64,000 nt of DNA from Saprospiraceae bacterium (GTDB lineage Bacteria; Bacteroidota; Bacteroidia; Chitinophagales; Saprospiraceae). Within the stretch, counting starts at the first letter, position 1, and each line of letters begins with the position of its first letter. The DNA lies in NCBI GenBank assembly GCA_016714985.1, contig JADKBS010000030.1, positions 1-64,000 on the forward strand. Direction: 5' to 3'. Shown here piece after piece: positions 8,754 to 18,901 of the stretch. The notes below the pieces were generated by a model. That model saw only the letters and a program-made list of their open reading frames with translations. It made no database searches and was not told where the DNA came from. A program made the translations under genes and the position numbers.

Positions 8754-9155
8754 TTAAACAAAACGCAAGGATTTGAGTAGTTTATTCTTCATGGCTTGGA
8801 GCGGTGGCACGGGGCAGACGGGCGTAGGCGGGAAGTATTTTTCCTTTACGCTCAATTTGCCTTGTAGGGCAATAGCTTGCACGATTTCAGGCTCCCCGAT
8901 TTGGCCGGGGTGAAAAGTGACACTGACGGTTTGCTGAGCGGCGTTTACACAGGAGGCCGTGATGCCGGGAATTTTCAGCGCTGACTTGATGGTGGCAGCT
9001 TGTTCAAATGCTACGGGTTCATCAATGCTGAAAATTTTAAGGTGTACGGGCCTATTTTGCTCCGTGAGGCTCAGTGGGCGCAGGTTGGCATAAAGCAACA
9101 ACGCTGCGAAGCTGACGCAAAGCACGCCAGTCGTTTTTTTCAGGACTTTTTGCAT
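8754..9155 (-). CDS. HMA-fold (heavy-metal-associated-like) membrane-anchored protein
   Basis: A 133-residue protein with an N-terminal signal or anchor (TTGVLCVSFAALLLYANLRP). The middle region has the ferredoxin-like beta-alpha-beta pattern of heavy-metal-associated domains: AATIKSALKIPGITASCVNA, then TVSVTFHPGQIGEPEIVQAI. The classical CxxC metal site is absent; a single Cys remains in TASCVN, and another in the C-terminal CPVPPLQAMK. Metal binding is therefore doubtful. It lies upstream of the globin lipoprotein on the same strand with an 82-base gap, so it may share its transcript. Confidence 0.6.
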   Translation of the reverse strand: MQKVLKKTTGVLCVSFAALLLYANLRPLSLTEQNRPVHLKIFSIDEPVAFEQAATIKSALKIPGITASCVNAAQQTVSVTFHPGQIGEPEIVQAIALQGKLSVKEKYFPPTPVCPVPPLQAMKNKLLKSLRFV

Positions 9156-9213
9156 ATCGGTCAGTTTTGAAACTATCTACGACCGAACATGCAGGGGCGG
9201 TTTTCAGGAAGCC

Positions 9214-10650
9214 TTATTTTTTTAAAAAACCTTGAAACCACTTTCCGCTGTCCTTCACCGTGCGCACCTGTGTGTCGTAGTCCACATGCACCAGCCCGAA
9301 GCGGGGGCGGAAGCCCTCGGCCCATTCGAAATTATCGAGGAAAGTCCAGCAGAAATAGCCCTCCACAGGCACGCCCTCCTGCTTGGCTTGCAGCACTTTG
9401 CCGAGGTAGTCTTGGTAATATTTTAGGCGAAGCTGGTCATGCACGGCCCCGTTTTCCACCACATCGGGGAAGGCGGCACCGTTCTCCGTCACGATGATTT
9501 TCTTGATGCCAGGATAGGCCGCAAACTGCTTCAAAATTTGGCGGATGCCATCGGGGGTCACCTCCCAGCCCATGTCGGTGATTTGGTCGGCGGGGATGCC
9601 CCGTTTGGCGGCGGGTTCTTCGTTGGCCCAAAGCACGGGTGTCTTTAGGCTCTTCTTCCCAATGACCCGGAAGTAGTTCTGCACGCCGATGAAGTCGAAG
9701 TCGAATTTCATGCGTTCCATATCGCCGGGCTTGGCATGCTTTTCTTCTATTTTCTTCAAAAACGGCAGGGTATCGGTCGGGTAGCCCATGCCCAGCACCG
9801 GCTCGACGAAGAGGCGGTTGAGCATGGCATCCATGCGCTTGGCGGCTTTGACGTGCTTCTCTGCATCGCTTTTTGGTTCAACGAAGGAGGTGGAGTAGGT
9901 GGTGCCGACGTTGGCTCCAGGCACGTTGGCCCGCACAATGCGCCCACCTTCGGCCTGCACCAAAGCGGCATGGTGGACGGCGGGCAGGTAGTCTTTCAGC
10001 CCTTTTTTGCCGGGGGCATGCCAGCCGAGCATATAACCCAGCGTGGTAAAAGCGAACGGCTCGTTTAGCACCATCCAGTTCTTCACCCGGTCGCCGAAGG
10101 AGCGGGTGGCTAAGTCGGTATAGCCCGAAAACCAGTCCACCACGTCCCGATTGGCCCAGCCGCCTTTGTCCTCCAGCACTTGTGGCAAGTCCCAGTGGTA
10201 GAGCGTCGGCCAAGGCTCCAGGCCCAGTTCGAGGCATTTGTCAATGACCCGGTTGTAGAAGTCAATGCCCTTTTGGTTGGGCTTTCCAGGGCCGTCCGGC
10301 AATAAGCGGGGCCAAGCCAATGAGAAACGGAATACCTTGAAATTCAAGGCTTTGAGCAGTTCCAAATCGCTGGTGTAGCGGTGGTAGAAGTCGCAGCTCA
10401 CGTCGGCGTTCTCTCCCGTTTTGATGTTCTTTTTGCCGTGGGCAAATGTGTCCCAGATGCTTGGCGACTTGCCGTCTTCCTGCCATGCACCCTCTATCTG
10501 GTAGGAGGCGGTGGCCACGCCCCATTTGAAGTTGGGACCGAAGTCGGCTTTGGTCAGGCCGTTTTCGAGGAAAAGCTGCGCCAAGGGTTTTGGCACAAAA
10601 AAGCTGCCAGCGAGGGCAGCAGAAGTTTGGAGGACTTGGCGACGGTTCAT
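9214..10650 (-). CDS. GH1 family beta-glucosidase, exported
   Basis: Hydrolyses beta-glucosides, releasing glucose from short beta-glucans such as cellobiose. The 478-residue protein has the full GH1 barrel: KWGVATASYQIEGAWQEDGK near the start, acid/base Glu197 in VLNEPFAF, and nucleophile Glu389 in IVTENGAAF, then WTFLDNFEWAEG. The N-terminus MNRRQVLQTSAALAGSFFV has the twin-arginine and hydrophobic pattern of a Tat or related signal. The start at 10650 is preferred over an in-frame ATG three codons earlier because it puts the signal at the terminus. It stands alone, facing a TonB receptor across a 300-base gap, and probably finishes products of the GH9 cellulase at 26.7 kb. Confidence 0.93.
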   Translation of the reverse strand: MNRRQVLQTSAALAGSFFVPKPLAQLFLENGLTKADFGPNFKWGVATASYQIEGAWQEDGKSPSIWDTFAHGKKNIKTGENADVSCDFYHRYTSDLELLKALNFKVFRFSLAWPRLLPDGPGKPNQKGIDFYNRVIDKCLELGLEPWPTLYHWDLPQVLEDKGGWANRDVVDWFSGYTDLATRSFGDRVKNWMVLNEPFAFTTLGYMLGWHAPGKKGLKDYLPAVHHAALVQAEGGRIVRANVPGANVGTTYSTSFVEPKSDAEKHVKAAKRMDAMLNRLFVEPVLGMGYPTDTLPFLKKIEEKHAKPGDMERMKFDFDFIGVQNYFRVIGKKSLKTPVLWANEEPAAKRGIPADQITDMGWEVTPDGIRQILKQFAAYPGIKKIIVTENGAAFPDVVENGAVHDQLRLKYYQDYLGKVLQAKQEGVPVEGYFCWTFLDNFEWAEGFRPRFGLVHVDYDTQVRTVKDSGKWFQGFLKK

Positions 10651-10900
10651 ATAATGCACTTATTTTGAAGCTGCTAATTACCGTACTTCTCCTCTAATTT
10701 GAGCAAAAAACTTGCTTCCACGGAAAAATTTAATAAACATTATATTACCCACGCATTGCCATGAACATTTTTTTAAAGCCAATTATTGATAAATAATTAG
10801 AATTAGTGGTTAAAATAAAATCTAAGTATTTTCTAATTAATTCAATGTGTTAACAATTGATTTTTAAGGGAATCCTAATTTTTTAATAAAATCTTGCATA

Positions 10901-10908
10901 TAGCTTTG
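10901..10908 (+). promoter_or_regulatory. Candidate -7 box for the TonB receptor gene
   Basis: TAGCTTTG matches the Bacteroidota -7 consensus TAnnTTTG and lies 53 bases before the receptor ATG in an A+T-rich gap (10,660-10,960). No clear TTTG -33 box sits at the usual distance, so only half of the promoter is supported. Confidence 0.45.
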
Positions 10909-10961
10909 CACTTGTTTTAGTTTTAATTTCAAGTTTTAATTTAAGAAAAACTAACCTTATT

Positions 10962-13860
10962 ATGAGACGCCTGTTCGTTGTTGCAGCTTGGATGCTCGCA
11001 ACCTTAAACCTTATTGCCCAAAGTTTATCTGGAAGCGTTTACGACGCAAACAGTAATCTACCCTTGCCGGGAGCAACCATCTTGTTGAAAGGTCCTCAGC
11101 CGGTTGGCACGCCATTTCACCCAGCACTGATGGCAGCCGAGGAGCGAAGGTCAAAGTTTTTTTTCACCCTCCGCCCTTCGGGCAGGCCTCCGCTCGCCAC
11201 CCTTGCCGTTCTCACCATCCCTTAACCACCTGAGTGGTCTCGATGGTTGGCTATGAAAGCCAAGAAATCGAAGCCCAAATTGGAACATCCACAAAATCAA
11301 CCTTCAAGAAAGCAGCGAAAGGCTCAACGAGGTGGTAATTTCTGCCTCAATGCAATTTTGTCAATTTTTCAAATGCTGCCGGGAGCAACCGCGCTCGCCC
11401 GTTACTGTGGAAAGGTGGAAGCATTGGACACCACAAAAATCAACCTTCGAAAGCACAAGCCTCAGGAATTGTCCCTGAGGCTACTGTGGAAAGTGATCCT
11501 CGCAAACGACCCCCTACGACGGCTTATTGAACCTCAAATCGCTCGACCTTGTGACAAGTAGCTTGACCTACAAGCAGGTCAATTCCCGTGGGTTTAACGA
11601 CACGGGCAACACCCGCTTCCTCCAGCTTGTGGACGGGGTGGACAACCAATCGGCGGGGCTTGGCTTCGCCGTTGGTGGACTTTTTGGTCCCGGCGATCTC
11701 GATGTGCAGAGCGTGGAACTCATCCCCGGTGCGGCCTCTGCGCTATATGGCCCGGTGGCCTTTAACGGTATGCTTTCGATGATGACCAAAAGCCCTTTCG
11801 AACACCAGGGCCTGAGCGTTCAGACGAAGCTCGGTGTCAACCATATTGGTGATGACGGCGGGGCCAAGCCATTGTACGACCTTGGGTTCCGCTTCGCAAA
11901 AGTGTTTGGCGAGCGCTTTGCCATCAAGCTCACTGGCAACTACCTCGATGGCACCGACTGGTACGCCAACGATTACACAGATATTGACACTGGTACACCA
12001 GCAGCACAGCGGGGCGACAACAACCCTGCCCGCAACGCCCTCAACGTTTATGGCGACGAAGTGACCTCCACCATTGAGGGCGTTGGCCGCATTTCTCGCA
12101 CGGGCTATGTGGAGGAGGACGTTGCGAAGTACGACGTTTACAGTCGCAAGATGAGCGCTGCCGTGCACTACAAGCTGACGGATGGCCTCACGGCCATTTA
12201 CCAATTCAACTATGGCCAAGGCCGCACCATGTACACGGGCAGCGGCCGCTATGCCCTCAATGGCTTTAAGCTGATTCAAAACCGCTTGGAGTTGCGGGGC
12301 AAGAACTTCTTCATACGGGGCTATTCCACACAGGAGCGCAGCACGGAGTCCTACAATTCCCGCTCGTTGGCACAGCACCTGAACCGCACTTGGGTGCGGG
12401 GCTTGGATGGAAACGTGGTGACAGCCAGCCAGGCGGATTCGACTTGGTTTGCCCGCTACGCCGCTGCATTCACTGGAGCGGTACAAGGCGTTGAAGGCCA
12501 AGACTACAGCGCTGCCCGCAGCTTTGCCGATGAAGGCAGGTTGGAACCCGGTACCGATGATTTTGAAGAACAAAAAGACAGGCTCATCAATACCACTGGA
12601 CTGCAAGGTTCTGGGGTAGAAAGCAACAGCAGCCTTTACCATGTGGATGCTCAATATGACCTCAGCCCGCAACTAAAAGTGTTAGACGTGTTAGTTGGTG
12701 GCAATTACCGTTATTACCGAATGGATTCAGGCGGAACCTTGTTTGATGACGCTAAAAACCCAATTAAGGTAGGTGAGTATGGTGTGTTCGTACAGGCCTC
12801 GAAACAGTTGTTTCAAGACAAATTGAAATTGACTGTTTCGGGTCGGTACGATAAAAACGAGAGTTTCGATGGCAACTTTACACCACGTGCCTCGGCGGTG
12901 TTTTCACCCACCTCCAACCACAGTTTCAGAGCCTCGTACCAGACCGGCTTCCGCAATCCCACCGTGCCTGACCAGTATATCAAACTGAACGTTGGCCCTA
13001 TCATCATCCTTGGCGGCGCCCCTGCAAATACGAAGGGTACGAATGCCTACGAGAACTCGGTCTATGCCTCCTCCCTCGGCCCGTTCTTTGGCAATTTCGA
13101 GCAGCTGCTCCAAACTGGCACTCCTTTCCCCGACGCTGTGGTGCAGAGCAAGGACAACCTCGTGAAATCGGACGTGCCACGCATCCGCCCAGAAGAAACG
13201 ACCTGCTACGAGATAGGCTACAAGGGTATTTTTGGAAAAAAACTGCTGCTCGACGTGAACTACCACTACAGCACCTATACCAATTTCCTCGTCAACACGG
13301 TGGTGATGCGAACTGACAGTCCCGTTACCCTTCCCGATGGTAGCATCAACCCCGACGCCGCTTTTGACATCGTGAACGGCAACACGCAGTTGTTCCAACT
13401 CTACACCAATGCCAGCGACGAGGCCGCTGCACAGGGCGCTACGCTCGGCCTAACTTATTCATTACCAAAGAATTACCGAGCGCATTTCAACACGACTTGG
13501 GCCGATTTTGAATTGAAAGACGCCAACCCAGACAATATCCCTGACTTCAATACGCCAGCTTGGAAAACAAACCTGACGCTGAGCAACGACCGACTGACCG
13601 ACCGCTGGGGCTTCTCCCTAGCTTGGCATTGGCAGCAGGCATTTGACTGGTATGGCACTTTCACGCAATTGGAGCCGGGCCAGGTAAAGGCTTATAACTT
13701 AATTGATGCACAATTGAGCTACCGCATTCCGAACATTAAAACGACCGTGAAAATCGGGGCGAGCAATTTGACGAACCAGAAAATTGTGCAGGCTTATGGT
13801 TCTCCAGCAGTACGGGGCTTGTACTTCGTCTCGTTGACTTTTGATGAATTGACGCACTAG
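10962..13860 (+). CDS. TonB-dependent outer-membrane receptor, 5' region disrupted
   Basis: An outer-membrane beta-barrel importer powered by TonB. The N-terminus has a signal peptide (MRRLFVVAAWMLATLNLIAQ) and the carboxypeptidase-regulatory-like domain LSGSVYDANSNLPLPGATI. From 11,527 a clean 777-residue frame carries the plug (SRGFNDTGNTRFLQLVDGVD, IPGAASALYGPVAFNGMLSM) and barrel, ending KIVQAYGSPAVRGLYFVSLTFDE. Between 11,090 and 11,530 the frame is lost several times although fragments MVGYESQEIEAQIGT, NLQESSERLNEVVISAS and RSPVTVE can be read in different frames. No SusD partner follows. The genes after it suggest an import role for a small molecule and not a polysaccharide. Confidence 0.88.
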
Positions 13861-13995
13861 TCAACCCCTTTTTACCCTGCAACTTGAATTGGAATTGGAT
13901 AAACAGTTTTATTAATGAAAGAGCCACCGTTCGATGATTCAACGTGTCGAATGCTGGCAACTTTCTATCTTACCGACTCATTAAAACAAGATACC

Positions 13996-14568
13996 ATGCC
14001 TTATATTCCAGTTGAAAGCCACTTGCCGGGCGTCACCGGCCTACTCGAATTCCGCAGGGACACCGCAGAGCCACTTAGGGAGCTGACGCAACTCCTGCTA
14101 CGAGGCCCAAACACGCTTACTGAAGCTGAGCGGGAACTAATTGCCACTATTGTGTCCCACCGCAACGAATGCAAGTTTTGCGCAACCTCCCACGCCGCTG
14201 CCGCCGATGCCTATTTTGGCGACGATGAGGTGACGACCAAAGTCAAGCAGGACATCCAATCAGCCCCGGTCAGCGACAAGATGAAGGCGTTGCTCACCAT
14301 TGCCGCACAGGTGCAGGGCAGTGGCAAGAACGTGACGCCCCAAGCGATTGAAGCAGCCAAACAGGCGGGCGCTACCGATATGGAACTCCACGACACGGTG
14401 ATGATTGCCGCACTTTTTTGCTTCTACAACCGATATGTGGACGGCCTCGGCACCATCGCCCCCACCAACGCCGAATACTACCAGCAAATGGGCGAAAGGC
14501 TAAAAAACAACGGCTACCACCGTGTGAAAGAGGGGTACGATTTCCTGAAGAACCAGTCACTGGATTGA
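13996..14568 (+). CDS. AhpD-like carboxymuconolactone decarboxylase family protein 1
   Basis: A 190-residue all-helical protein of the AhpD/CMD superfamily, peroxidase-related subgroup. The redox motif CKFCATSH (CxxCxxxH) around residue 61 is intact, followed by SDKMKALLTIAAQV and the family signature ATDMELHDTVMIAALFCFYN. These proteins form trimers or hexamers and reduce peroxides or handle reactive ring compounds. The ATG at 13,996 is chosen since the longer frame has no conserved residues before MPYIPVES. It is one of two close paralogues in this cluster (the other at 17,014), 135 bases after the TonB receptor. Confidence 0.85.
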   Translation: MPYIPVESHLPGVTGLLEFRRDTAEPLRELTQLLLRGPNTLTEAERELIATIVSHRNECKFCATSHAAAADAYFGDDEVTTKVKQDIQSAPVSDKMKALLTIAAQVQGSGKNVTPQAIEAAKQAGATDMELHDTVMIAALFCFYNRYVDGLGTIAPTNAEYYQQMGERLKNNGYHRVKEGYDFLKNQSLD

Positions 14569-14623
14569 GGAAAATGGAAATTCCGTAGTTTCCAATTTCT
14601 CAATTTCCTAATTTACAAATCCA

Positions 14624-15841
14624 ATGTCCACCTCCCACAGCGGCTACCTTTACCTGCTTTTTGCGCTTTGCTTCATCAATGGCGTATTTGGTGGCGTGGC
14701 CTCCACCTTGCTTTCCGCTTACCTGCCCGATGTGCTGAAAGACCTTGCGCAGGGAGAAACCGCCACTGAGCGCATTGGGGCCATCATCAACTCGGCCTAT
14801 TTATTCGGCATGATGTTCGGCGGCATTCTGCTGGGCTTTTTCAGCGACCGTTTTGGGCGAAAGCCCGCTGCCTTGTTGGCGGCGGCGTGTTTGGGTTTGT
14901 TCACGCTGCTTACCACATTCTCTCCCAATTGGGAAATTCTTACTGTTTTCAGGTTCATGACTGGTTTCGGAACAGGTGGCGTATTGCTTACCAGTGCCGT
15001 GCTGGTCGCCGAGGAATGGACGGAGCGAAACCGGGGCGTGGCGCTCGGAATCCTATCCATCACCATACCGGTCGGTATCTTTTCCGCTGGCCTCATCACC
15101 TATAACATCACGGCATGGAGGAGCGGATTTTTGGTCGGCATTGCCCCGCTCACGCTTGCTGCATTGGGCTGGGTGGTGCTAAAAGAGTCTGAAAGATGGA
15201 GGCACAACCGAACCGTCAACAACTTTGCAAACGAGTCAGCTACAATATCCATTCGCCACTCATCCGTGCGGCGTGACTTGGTTTTGGGTAGCATTATTTA
15301 TGGCTCCATGCTCATCGGGCTTTGGGCCGTTTTTGCATGGCTGCCCTCGTGGGTGCAGACGCTCGTAACTGATGGCGATGGTCAAAAAGAACGGGGCCTG
15401 AGCATGATGCTCTTTGCCATTGGCGGCCTGTCCGGTGGGTTTGTGTCCGGTTGGGTGAGCAGTTTTTTCGGGGTAAAGAAAACGATGGTCACTTGCTTTG
15501 CCGCCACCTTTATTTTGACTTTTTTGTTGTTCAATTTCAATTCAACCCTAAGTTTTATAACCTTCGTTGAAATTGGGCTGATAGCCTTGTTTTTTGGCCT
15601 TAGCCAAGGCGTGCTGAACGGCTACGTGCCAGCGCTTTTCCCCACCAACGTGCGCTCGGCTGCCACGGGCTTCTGCTTCAACGTTGGGAGGGTGTTCACG
15701 GCCTCCGTGGTCTTCTTCGTGGGTTGGCTGGAATCGGCAATGGGCGGCCTTGGCAATGCGTTGATTTCCTTCTCCTTCGTGTTTTTGATTGGGTTGGTAG
15801 CAGCGTTTTTTGCAAAGGAAAAGGCTATGATGGATGCTTAG
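14624..15841 (+). CDS. MFS transporter
   Basis: A 405-residue major facilitator superfamily protein with 12 predicted membrane helices. Motif A reads GFFSDRFGRKPAALLAA between helices 2 and 3, and FMTGFGTGGVLLTSAVLVAEEW covers helices 4 and the conserved arginine-side loop. The second half begins around VLGSIIYGSMLIGLWAVFAW. It resembles the aromatic-acid or sialic-acid type sugar and acid carriers, but the substrate cannot be read from sequence. Position between a TonB receptor and an amidohydrolase suggests inner-membrane uptake of the compound the cluster degrades. It is 55 bases after the first AhpD-like gene and 15 before the next gene. Confidence 0.88.
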   Translation: MSTSHSGYLYLLFALCFINGVFGGVASTLLSAYLPDVLKDLAQGETATERIGAIINSAYLFGMMFGGILLGFFSDRFGRKPAALLAAACLGLFTLLTTFSPNWEILTVFRFMTGFGTGGVLLTSAVLVAEEWTERNRGVALGILSITIPVGIFSAGLITYNITAWRSGFLVGIAPLTLAALGWVVLKESERWRHNRTVNNFANESATISIRHSSVRRDLVLGSIIYGSMLIGLWAVFAWLPSWVQTLVTDGDGQKERGLSMMLFAIGGLSGGFVSGWVSSFFGVKKTMVTCFAATFILTFLLFNFNSTLSFITFVEIGLIALFFGLSQGVLNGYVPALFPTNVRSAATGFCFNVGRVFTASVVFFVGWLESAMGGLGNALISFSFVFLIGLVAAFFAKEKAMMDA

Positions 15842-15856
15842 CAAAAATATTTTGAC

Positions 15857-17003
15857 ATGAAAAAAGCAAACCTTGTTCTGCTGATGGCAATATGGTTCTT
15901 TGCCTCTTGTGCGCAAAGCCAATACACCGTAATCACCAATGTGGATGTGTTTGATGGGGAAACGGTATGGCAGGACATGAATTTTGTGTTCAAGGACAGC
16001 TTGATAATTGACATTGGAAAAACGCAGTTCCAATCGGCCAGCAACGGTAATTGATGGAAGCGGAAAAACGATATTGCCTCCTTTGATAAATGCCCATGTT
16101 CATATTGCCTCCCCGGAAAACTTGAAAGAAGCACTGGGCGTTGGCATTTTTGCCATGATGGACATGTTCACCCTCGATAGCCGTGCCAACTACTTGAGGA
16201 CTTTTAACGACTCCACCAACTATGCCCATTATTACTCCTCGAATGTCGGGGCGACCGTCCCAAACGGGCATGGAACGCAATACCGGGTTCAAATCCCTAC
16301 CATCAACGACACGTTGACTGCCGAAGATTTTGTCAGGGACCGGGTGAATTTCGGGGCAGATTATATAAAGATTACCCAGGAGAACACGATGGCAAAATTG
16401 TCGGGTGCGCAACTGCAAGCCATCATCGAGACTGCCCATGAGTACCATAAAATAACGGTGGCCCATATCTCGGCATTGGACGATTGCCATGAGCTAATCG
16501 AGCATGGCGTAGATGGCTTTGCGCATATTTGGTACAGGATGCCTTCTTTTGCGCCAACCCCGCTGCTGAAGTTGATGAAAGACAAGGAGATTTTCATCAT
16601 CCCTACCTTGTCCGTGATTGAAAAACTACTCCAACATACTGATACAAGCGAGTTGAAAAACCTGCTGACATTTGAACAGGTTTTAATGGAGGTAAATAAG
16701 GCTTACCATGAAAATATACCCATATTGGCAGGCACCGATGCCCGTAATTATGGCATGAATTATACGACGCAATATTTTGACGAATTGGTGTTTTTGTCAA
16801 AATCAGGCATGCCCAATTTGGAGGTATTAAAAGCTGGAACCTCCAATATCTATAAGGCTTTCGAGTTGAAGGAATTCAGCAATTTAACGAAAAACAGTGC
16901 CGCAAATTTTATCCTATTGGATGGTCAGCCGCATTTAAACATCGAAGATATTTACCTCAAAAAGCGGATATGGAAATTTGGCAGAGAATTAATCGCATCT
17001 TAA
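15857..17003 (+). pseudogene. Amidohydrolase-family lipoprotein, one frameshift
   Basis: The N-terminus MKKANLVLLMAIWFFASC is a lipoprotein signal with a cysteine at residue 18, followed by SQYTVITNVDVFDGETVW, the usual opening strand of imidazolonepropionase-like amidohydrolases. After a frame change at about 16,020-16,050 the gene continues with VIDGSGKTILPPLINAHVHI (metal-binding HxH), YIKITQEN (position of the bridging Lys), ITVAHISALDDCHELIEHGV (metal His residues), AGTDARNYGMNY (metal Asp), and a C-terminal IYKAFELKEF. All metal ligands are present, so the enzyme would work if the frame were continuous. It would hydrolyse a C-N or C-O bond in an unknown substrate. The next gene starts 10 bases later. 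Confidence 0.8.
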
Positions 17004-17013
17004 AAACATAAAA

Positions 17014-17562
17014 ATGGCATACATCAATTTACCTGAAAATCTCCCCGGTATCCGGGGCCTCATGGCCTTCCGGCCCGACACGGCGCAGCCACTGAACGAG
17101 TTGGCCGAAATCCTGCTGCGCAACGAGAACTCCCTCAGTCGTGGCGACCGGGAACTCATCGCCACCTACGTCTCGCACCTCAATGACTGCTTCTTCTGCC
17201 AGAACGCCCACGGCGGCATTGCGCAGCACTACCTTCAATGCGACATGCAGTTCATTGATGCTATCAAAGCAGACTACGAGGCCATGCCCATTTCCGATAA
17301 AATGAAGGCGCTGCTGAAAATTGCTGCCAGTGTGCAGCGAGGCGGCAAGCACGTCACCCCCGACCAAATCGAGCGGGCAAAGGCAGCAGGCGCCACCGAC
17401 ATGGAACTGCACGACACGGTGATGATTGCCGCCTTTTTCTGCTTCTGCAACCGCTATGTGGACGGCCTTGGCACCGATTGCCCCACCGATAGGCAATTCT
17501 ACATTGACCGGGGGCCGATGCGGGCGGAGGAGGGGTACGCTCATTTTGATGTGCGGCGATAA
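17014..17562 (+). CDS. AhpD-like carboxymuconolactone decarboxylase family protein 2
   Basis: A 182-residue paralogue of the protein at 13,996, alike along its whole length (LPGIRGLMAFRPDTAQPLNE against LPGVTGLLEFRRDTAEPLRE). The CxxCxxxH motif CFFCQNAH and the signature ATDMELHDTVMIAAFFCFCN are intact. The extra cysteine near the end of that signature (CFCN instead of CFYN) differs from its partner. Two such proteins around an amidohydrolase and transporter suggest repeated handling of an electrophilic or peroxidic intermediate, which is an inference. It starts 10 bases after the amidohydrolase stop. Confidence 0.85.
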   Translation: MAYINLPENLPGIRGLMAFRPDTAQPLNELAEILLRNENSLSRGDRELIATYVSHLNDCFFCQNAHGGIAQHYLQCDMQFIDAIKADYEAMPISDKMKALLKIAASVQRGGKHVTPDQIERAKAAGATDMELHDTVMIAAFFCFCNRYVDGLGTDCPTDRQFYIDRGPMRAEEGYAHFDVRR

Positions 17563-17578
17563 AGCCGCCTTTTAATCA

Positions 17579-17718
17579 ATTTGATTTAAGATTTAAGATA
17601 GACGATATGCAATTTTAGATTGGCGTGACGTGTGCGCTCGGCCAAATCGAAAATCATAATTCAGAAAATCGCTAATTAAATCTTATATCTCAAATCGTCT
17701 ATCTTATATCTTAAATCA
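17579..17718. repeat. Opposed word arrays around AhpD2-DUF3179 gap
   Basis: GATTTAAGATTTAAGATAGA near 17,582 is matched in reverse complement by TCGTCTATCTTATATCTTAA near 17,694-17,713, with related short words in between. The arms are about 25-30 bases and enclose some 60 bases. It could fold into a long stem in RNA; no T-run marks it as a classical terminator. Confidence 0.6.
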
Positions 17719-17751
17719 AAACCAACCCCAATAACGAGCCTGTATTTTTAC

Positions 17752-18895
17752 ATGAAAAAACTCTTCTACCTCGGCATCATCGGCCTCATCCTGTTTGAAG
17801 TGGCCAACGTCTATTTCATCATGCCCATGCCGGGCAGCCAAAACATGGAGAGCATTGATCTGGCCTATTTTCCTAAATGGGCGGTGGCTGTTTCGAGGAG
17901 GTTCCTCTTGTTACGCTGTTGGGGATTAAAGCTGCCTTTCGGGTGCAGGTTAGAAAAATGGCTGCCAGCCCCTACCGATAGCCATCGCTGCTTTTGTGGC
18001 TTACATGGCCAATTTTGAAATGGCGGCGGACACGATGTTTTACCAACCCAAGACGGTCGCCCACGCCAACAAAGCAGACAACAAACTGGATAGCAACCGC
18101 CTTGTGTTGGGCGTTGAGCATGGTGGTGAGGCAAAGGCGTACCCCATCCAATACCTCGGCTACCACCACCAAGTGCGGGATACCCTGGGTGGCAAGCCGC
18201 TCATGGTCACCTACTGTACCGTCTGCCGCACTGGAAGGGTTTATGAGCCACTCGTCGGCGGCAAGCCAGAAACTTTCCGTCTGGTCGGCATGGACCATTT
18301 TAACGCCATGTTCGAGGACAATACCACTGGCACTTGGTGGCGGCAGGTGTCGGGAGAGGCAGTGGCAGGGCCGCTTAAGGGCGAAAAACTGCCGGAGTAC
18401 CCCTCCTCGCAGGTGAGCCTCGCAAAATGGGCCGAACTGCATCCAAACACCCTTGTCATGCTGCCCGACCCGGCCTTTCAAGAGGAGTACGACAGCCTCG
18501 CCAATTACGAGTCGGGCCGACGAAAGGGCAAACTCACCCGCCGGGACACCGCTTCATGGCAAGAAAAATCATGGGTCATTGGCGTGGAGTTGGACAAGGC
18601 CAGCAAGGTTTATGACTGGAACGAAGTGCAAAAGCAGCGGCTGGTTCACGATGAAATCGGCGGGCAGCCCCTCGTTTTGGCGCTCTCGAAGGATGGCAAC
18701 AGTTTTGTGGTATTGCTGCGCAAAAACGCTGCGCAACAATTTTTGCTCCGCAACGACACCCTCATCAGCGGCGATTTGCGTTACAATTTCGCTGGAAAAT
18801 CACTGCAACCCAATGTGCCTGACCTCGTTCGGGCACGGGCCTACCAAGAGTATTGGCATAGTTGGCGGACATTCCATCCACTAACCGAGAAGTGA
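17752..18895 (+). CDS. DUF3179 domain protein, N-terminal frame changes
   Basis: The C-terminal 299 residues (from 17,996) are a clean DUF3179 domain: MVTYCTVCRTGRVYEPLVGG, with the conserved Cys pair, GMDHFNAMFEDNTTGTWWRQ, and VIGVELDKASKVYDWNEVQK. Upstream, MKKLFYLGIIGLILFEVANV gives a membrane helix and a start at 17,752, but the linking stretch 17,880-17,990 needs two frame changes to reach IAAFVAYMANFEMAADTMFY, a second helix. The function of DUF3179 proteins is unknown; they often lie in operons for membrane or redox processes. It is last in the TonB-AhpD-MFS-amidohydrolase-AhpD run, after a 189-base gap, and converges with the T9SS gene that follows. Confidence 0.78.
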
Positions 18896-18901
18896 ACGGC
18901 A

